A stretch of 6,177 bases of DNA from NCBI GenBank assembly GCA_021814895.1, contig JAKAHN010000048.1, forward strand, positions 1-6,177, in the 5' to 3' direction. This DNA is from a bacterium. GTDB lineage: Bacteria > Patescibacteriota > Minisyncoccia > Phycocordibacterales > 2-02-FULL-43-11. Position 1 is the first letter of the stretch. Each line of letters starts with the position of its first letter. Below the pieces are notes generated by a model. That model saw only the letters and a list, made by a program, of their open reading frames with translations, was not told the DNA's origin and ran no database searches. The translations under genes were made by a program, and so were the position numbers. This document shows, one piece after another, positions 4,919 through 6,177 of this stretch.

Positions 4919-5635
4919 ATGTCCACAAAAATCAGGGATGCAAACGGTAACGTCGTCGGATATCTGGAAAAACGAGGCGATCGAATCCTAATGCTTAGTC
5001 CTCAAGGAGAAGAATCGGTTGGTCAATTTGGTGATGCAACTGCCGATGTTCTCGATTCCGGGAAAACGCCCGATAAAATTCCATATCGCAATAAGGAAGG
5101 CGAACTCCAAGGATGGTTGTGTCACGAAGGAGAACGATTCATTTTCCGGGGCACCAACGGAGCAATCAATGGATATTATGAGAAGAAAGGTGACAGAGTC
5201 ATCTGCCGCGGATACGACGGTTCCGTCGTAAGCGCATTTGATGATGGCCCGGAACGTGACGAACTATTCGGATCTTTGGAAGAGAACAAGAGAGAAATTC
5301 CCCCACCGATCTCCAGCCGCAGTCACGCTTCAGGCGGTGCCGGAAAGATTGCATCAGCCGGACTTTTGGGAGGTTGTTTGGCCGCGGGAGGTTTGCCTTT
5401 GATTTTTGGTCTATTGTTTGCTTCATTGGTAATAGCTACTTTCTTTTCGCCACTATTTGTAATTATTTTCGGTCTGGCAATCTGGTATCTAATTCGCGAA
5501 CTCAAGAAGCCGGACACCAGCACTTCCGGATCTCATCACCGAACTTTAGCTATCATCCTGATTGTTGTCGGACTTCTCGAACTGCAGTCAATTGGCTGCG
5601 CAGTAAGCACACTGACAAGATTTTTCGCTCACTAA
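4919..5635 (+). CDS. Glycine-rich repeat protein with C-terminal membrane segments, unknown function
   Basis: A 238-residue protein that I cannot assign. The N-terminal half contains about 20-residue repeats of the form xxxGxxxGYxExxGDRIxxR. Clear copies lie at 7-26 (NGNVVGYLEKRGDRI), 58-77 (EGELQGWLCHEGERF) and 78-97 (NGAINGYYEKKGDRV). A divergent copy begins near 27 and a partial one at 98-110 (DGSVVSAF). The pattern recalls small beta-repeat proteins such as the 4-fold beta-flower group, but that match is weak. A polar linker (111-143) follows, then hydrophobic segments at about 147-172, 175-193 and 209-228. There is no signal peptide, so the repeats probably face the cytoplasm with the chain anchored by three membrane helices. 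The gene has its own promoter, a strong Shine-Dalgarno and an intrinsic terminator, so it is a single-gene unit divergent from the metK side. Confidence 0.85.
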   Translation: MSTKIRDANGNVVGYLEKRGDRILMLSPQGEESVGQFGDATADVLDSGKTPDKIPYRNKEGELQGWLCHEGERFIFRGTNGAINGYYEKKGDRVICRGYDGSVVSAFDDGPERDELFGSLEENKREIPPPISSRSHASGGAGKIASAGLLGGCLAAGGLPLIFGLLFASLVIATFFSPLFVIIFGLAIWYLIRELKKPDTSTSGSHHRTLAIILIVVGLLELQSIGCAVSTLTRFFAH

Positions 5636-5643
5636 AAGTTCAC

Positions 5644-5690
5644 AGACCAGAGAATTCGTTCACACGAACGAAACACTCTGGTCTTTTTTT
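5644..5690 (+). terminator. Intrinsic terminator of the repeat/membrane protein gene
   Basis: Stem AGACCAGAG (5644-5652) pairs with CTCTGGTCT (5676-5684). Inside it, TTCGTTC (5655-5661) pairs with GAACGAA (5666-5672) around an ACAC loop, leaving a small internal loop aa/aca. A run of seven T (5684-5690) follows directly. It begins 9 nt after the stop codon. Confidence 0.92.
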
Positions 5691-5718
5691 GTATTTATAA
5701 TTCCAATGTCCAAAACAA

Positions 5719-5747
5719 GAAAAAACCGCTGGGCGAACCATGCGGTT
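5719..5747 (-). terminator. Intrinsic terminator of the 88-aa Cys/His protein gene
   Basis: On the minus strand, AACCGC (5747-5742), a bulged A and TGG (5740-5738) pair with CCAGCGGTT (5732-5724) around a 5-nt loop, TTCGC. TTTT (5723-5720) follows. It lies 21 nt past the stop of the leftward gene, and together with the rightward terminator it closes the convergent spacer 5636-5768. Confidence 0.8.
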
Positions 5748-5768
5748 GTGCAATAATCTGATCTATCG

Positions 5769-6035
5769 CTAAACGTAAAGACCCTTAACTCCCGTACCTT
5801 TGGACTTATTCCTTCTTGGTACAGGCAGAGCTTTGGCGGCTTTGTCGACCCATTTCTTCAAACACTCAAAACTGATGAAATGAAGCTCTCTGTCAATTTT
5901 GGCCATATTAGAGGCAGCCATTGCATGAGAAGGAGAATTCTGAGAAAGCTTAATCCATGGATATGATCCAAATGCAGAATATCCGCATCCGCAATCACAC
6001 AACAGCACCTTTCCATCTTCTGTTTTCTTACTCAT
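5769..6035 (-). CDS. Small Cys/His-containing protein, probable zinc-binding, unknown function
   Basis: An 88-residue protein of unknown family. A CDCGCG cluster (Cys13, Cys15, Cys17) is followed about 35 residues later by LHFISFECLKKWVDKA (51-66) with His52 and Cys58. The second part looks like the second half of a zinc ribbon, in which HFCSxxC is followed by a helix; here Ile replaces the usual first Cys. Likely metal ligands are two of the N-terminal Cys plus His52 and Cys58. The C-terminus (71-88) is basic and Gly-rich, PVPRRNKSKGTG, and could contact nucleic acid; this is inference. AGGAG (6046-6042) sits 6 nt before the ATG at 6035, and a promoter and terminator flank the gene, so it appears to be a single-gene unit. 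No link to its neighbours is visible. Confidence 0.82.
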   Translation of the reverse strand: MSKKTEDGKVLLCDCGCGYSAFGSYPWIKLSQNSPSHAMAASNMAKIDRELHFISFECLKKWVDKAAKALPVPRRNKSKGTGVKGLYV

Positions 6036-6062
6036 TTTTTTCTCCTTTCTGATTCTGAAAAA

Positions 6063-6091
6063 ATACTATAATTTATATTCTGTTCAGTCAA
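6063..6091 (-). promoter_or_regulatory. Promoter of the 88-aa Cys/His protein gene
   Basis: The -35 box TTGACT (6091-6086, minus strand) is clear. For the -10 there are two overlapping choices: TATAGT (6070-6065) with a short 15-bp spacer, or TAGTAT (6068-6063) with 17 bp. Either puts the transcript start about 20 nt before the start codon. Confidence 0.6.
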
Positions 6092-6177
6092 GAAGTTTAT
6101 TTAGATTATCATTTATTTTTTACCTAACAATAATTAACGTTGTCTTAAATAAAATTTTTTAAAAACAATACTTTGTA

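Noticed and set aside
5199..5523. Leftward frames inside the repeat/membrane protein gene
   Set aside because: They are antisense to a gene with promoter, Shine-Dalgarno, internal repeats and a terminator, and show no family features.
1..6177. Alternative genetic code with TGA read as Gly or Trp
   Set aside because: mod and the PIN gene both end at TGA with overlapping or adjacent starts, and no recognised protein has an in-frame TGA in its conserved part.
6092..6177. Possible gene or promoter at the right edge
   Set aside because: The 86 bp are A/T-rich with short chance palindromes only, and no open frame with a ribosome site is visible.

Overview
This 6.2-kb bacterial window holds a defence operon and three small genes around one metabolic gene. 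The most likely source is a member of the Patescibacteria/CPR or a similarly streamlined lineage. The reasons are a very compact S-adenosylmethionine synthetase (299 aa), short AT-rich spacers carrying small degenerate repeats, small orphan proteins and ordinary use of TGA as stop. This placement is inference; no rRNA, tRNA or marker gene is present to settle it.

Left part (1-3651, all on the minus strand): a type III restriction-modification operon read from right to left. The order is mod (beta-class DNA adenine methyltransferase, 639 aa), a PIN-like nuclease gene (307 aa), a small Cas2/VapD-fold SinR-like gene (92-95 aa) and res (helicase/nuclease subunit, only its first 175 codons lie in the window). 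The four genes are packed tightly: an ATGA overlap, a 5-nt gap, then a 2-nt gap. The two accessory genes sitting between mod and res are the most unusual thing in the window. The PIN gene and the middle of mod are much more AT-rich than their surroundings.

Middle (3693-4851, minus strand): metK lies 56 bp upstream of mod in the same direction, with no visible terminator between them. The gene could therefore supply SAM to the methyltransferase. Its 3' end and stop codon lie inside a degenerate 7-bp tandem repeat, and the protein stops there, about 50 residues short of the E. coli C-terminus. Upstream of metK is a 40-codon gene with a near-consensus promoter and a strong Shine-Dalgarno site. 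That promoter may drive the whole leftward run, small gene-metK-mod-PIN-Cas2-like-res.

Right part (4852-6177): a divergent promoter drives a rightward gene for a protein with about 20-residue glycine-rich repeats and a C-terminal membrane region. It ends at a strong intrinsic terminator. Facing it is a leftward gene for an 88-aa Cys/His protein, probably zinc-binding, with its own promoter and terminator. The last 86 bp (6092-6177) are AT-rich and I see no gene in them. The right-hand genes and metK have about 47-57% GC in the 60-nt lines I counted, against about 17-45% in the restriction operon, which suggests that the operon was acquired by transfer.
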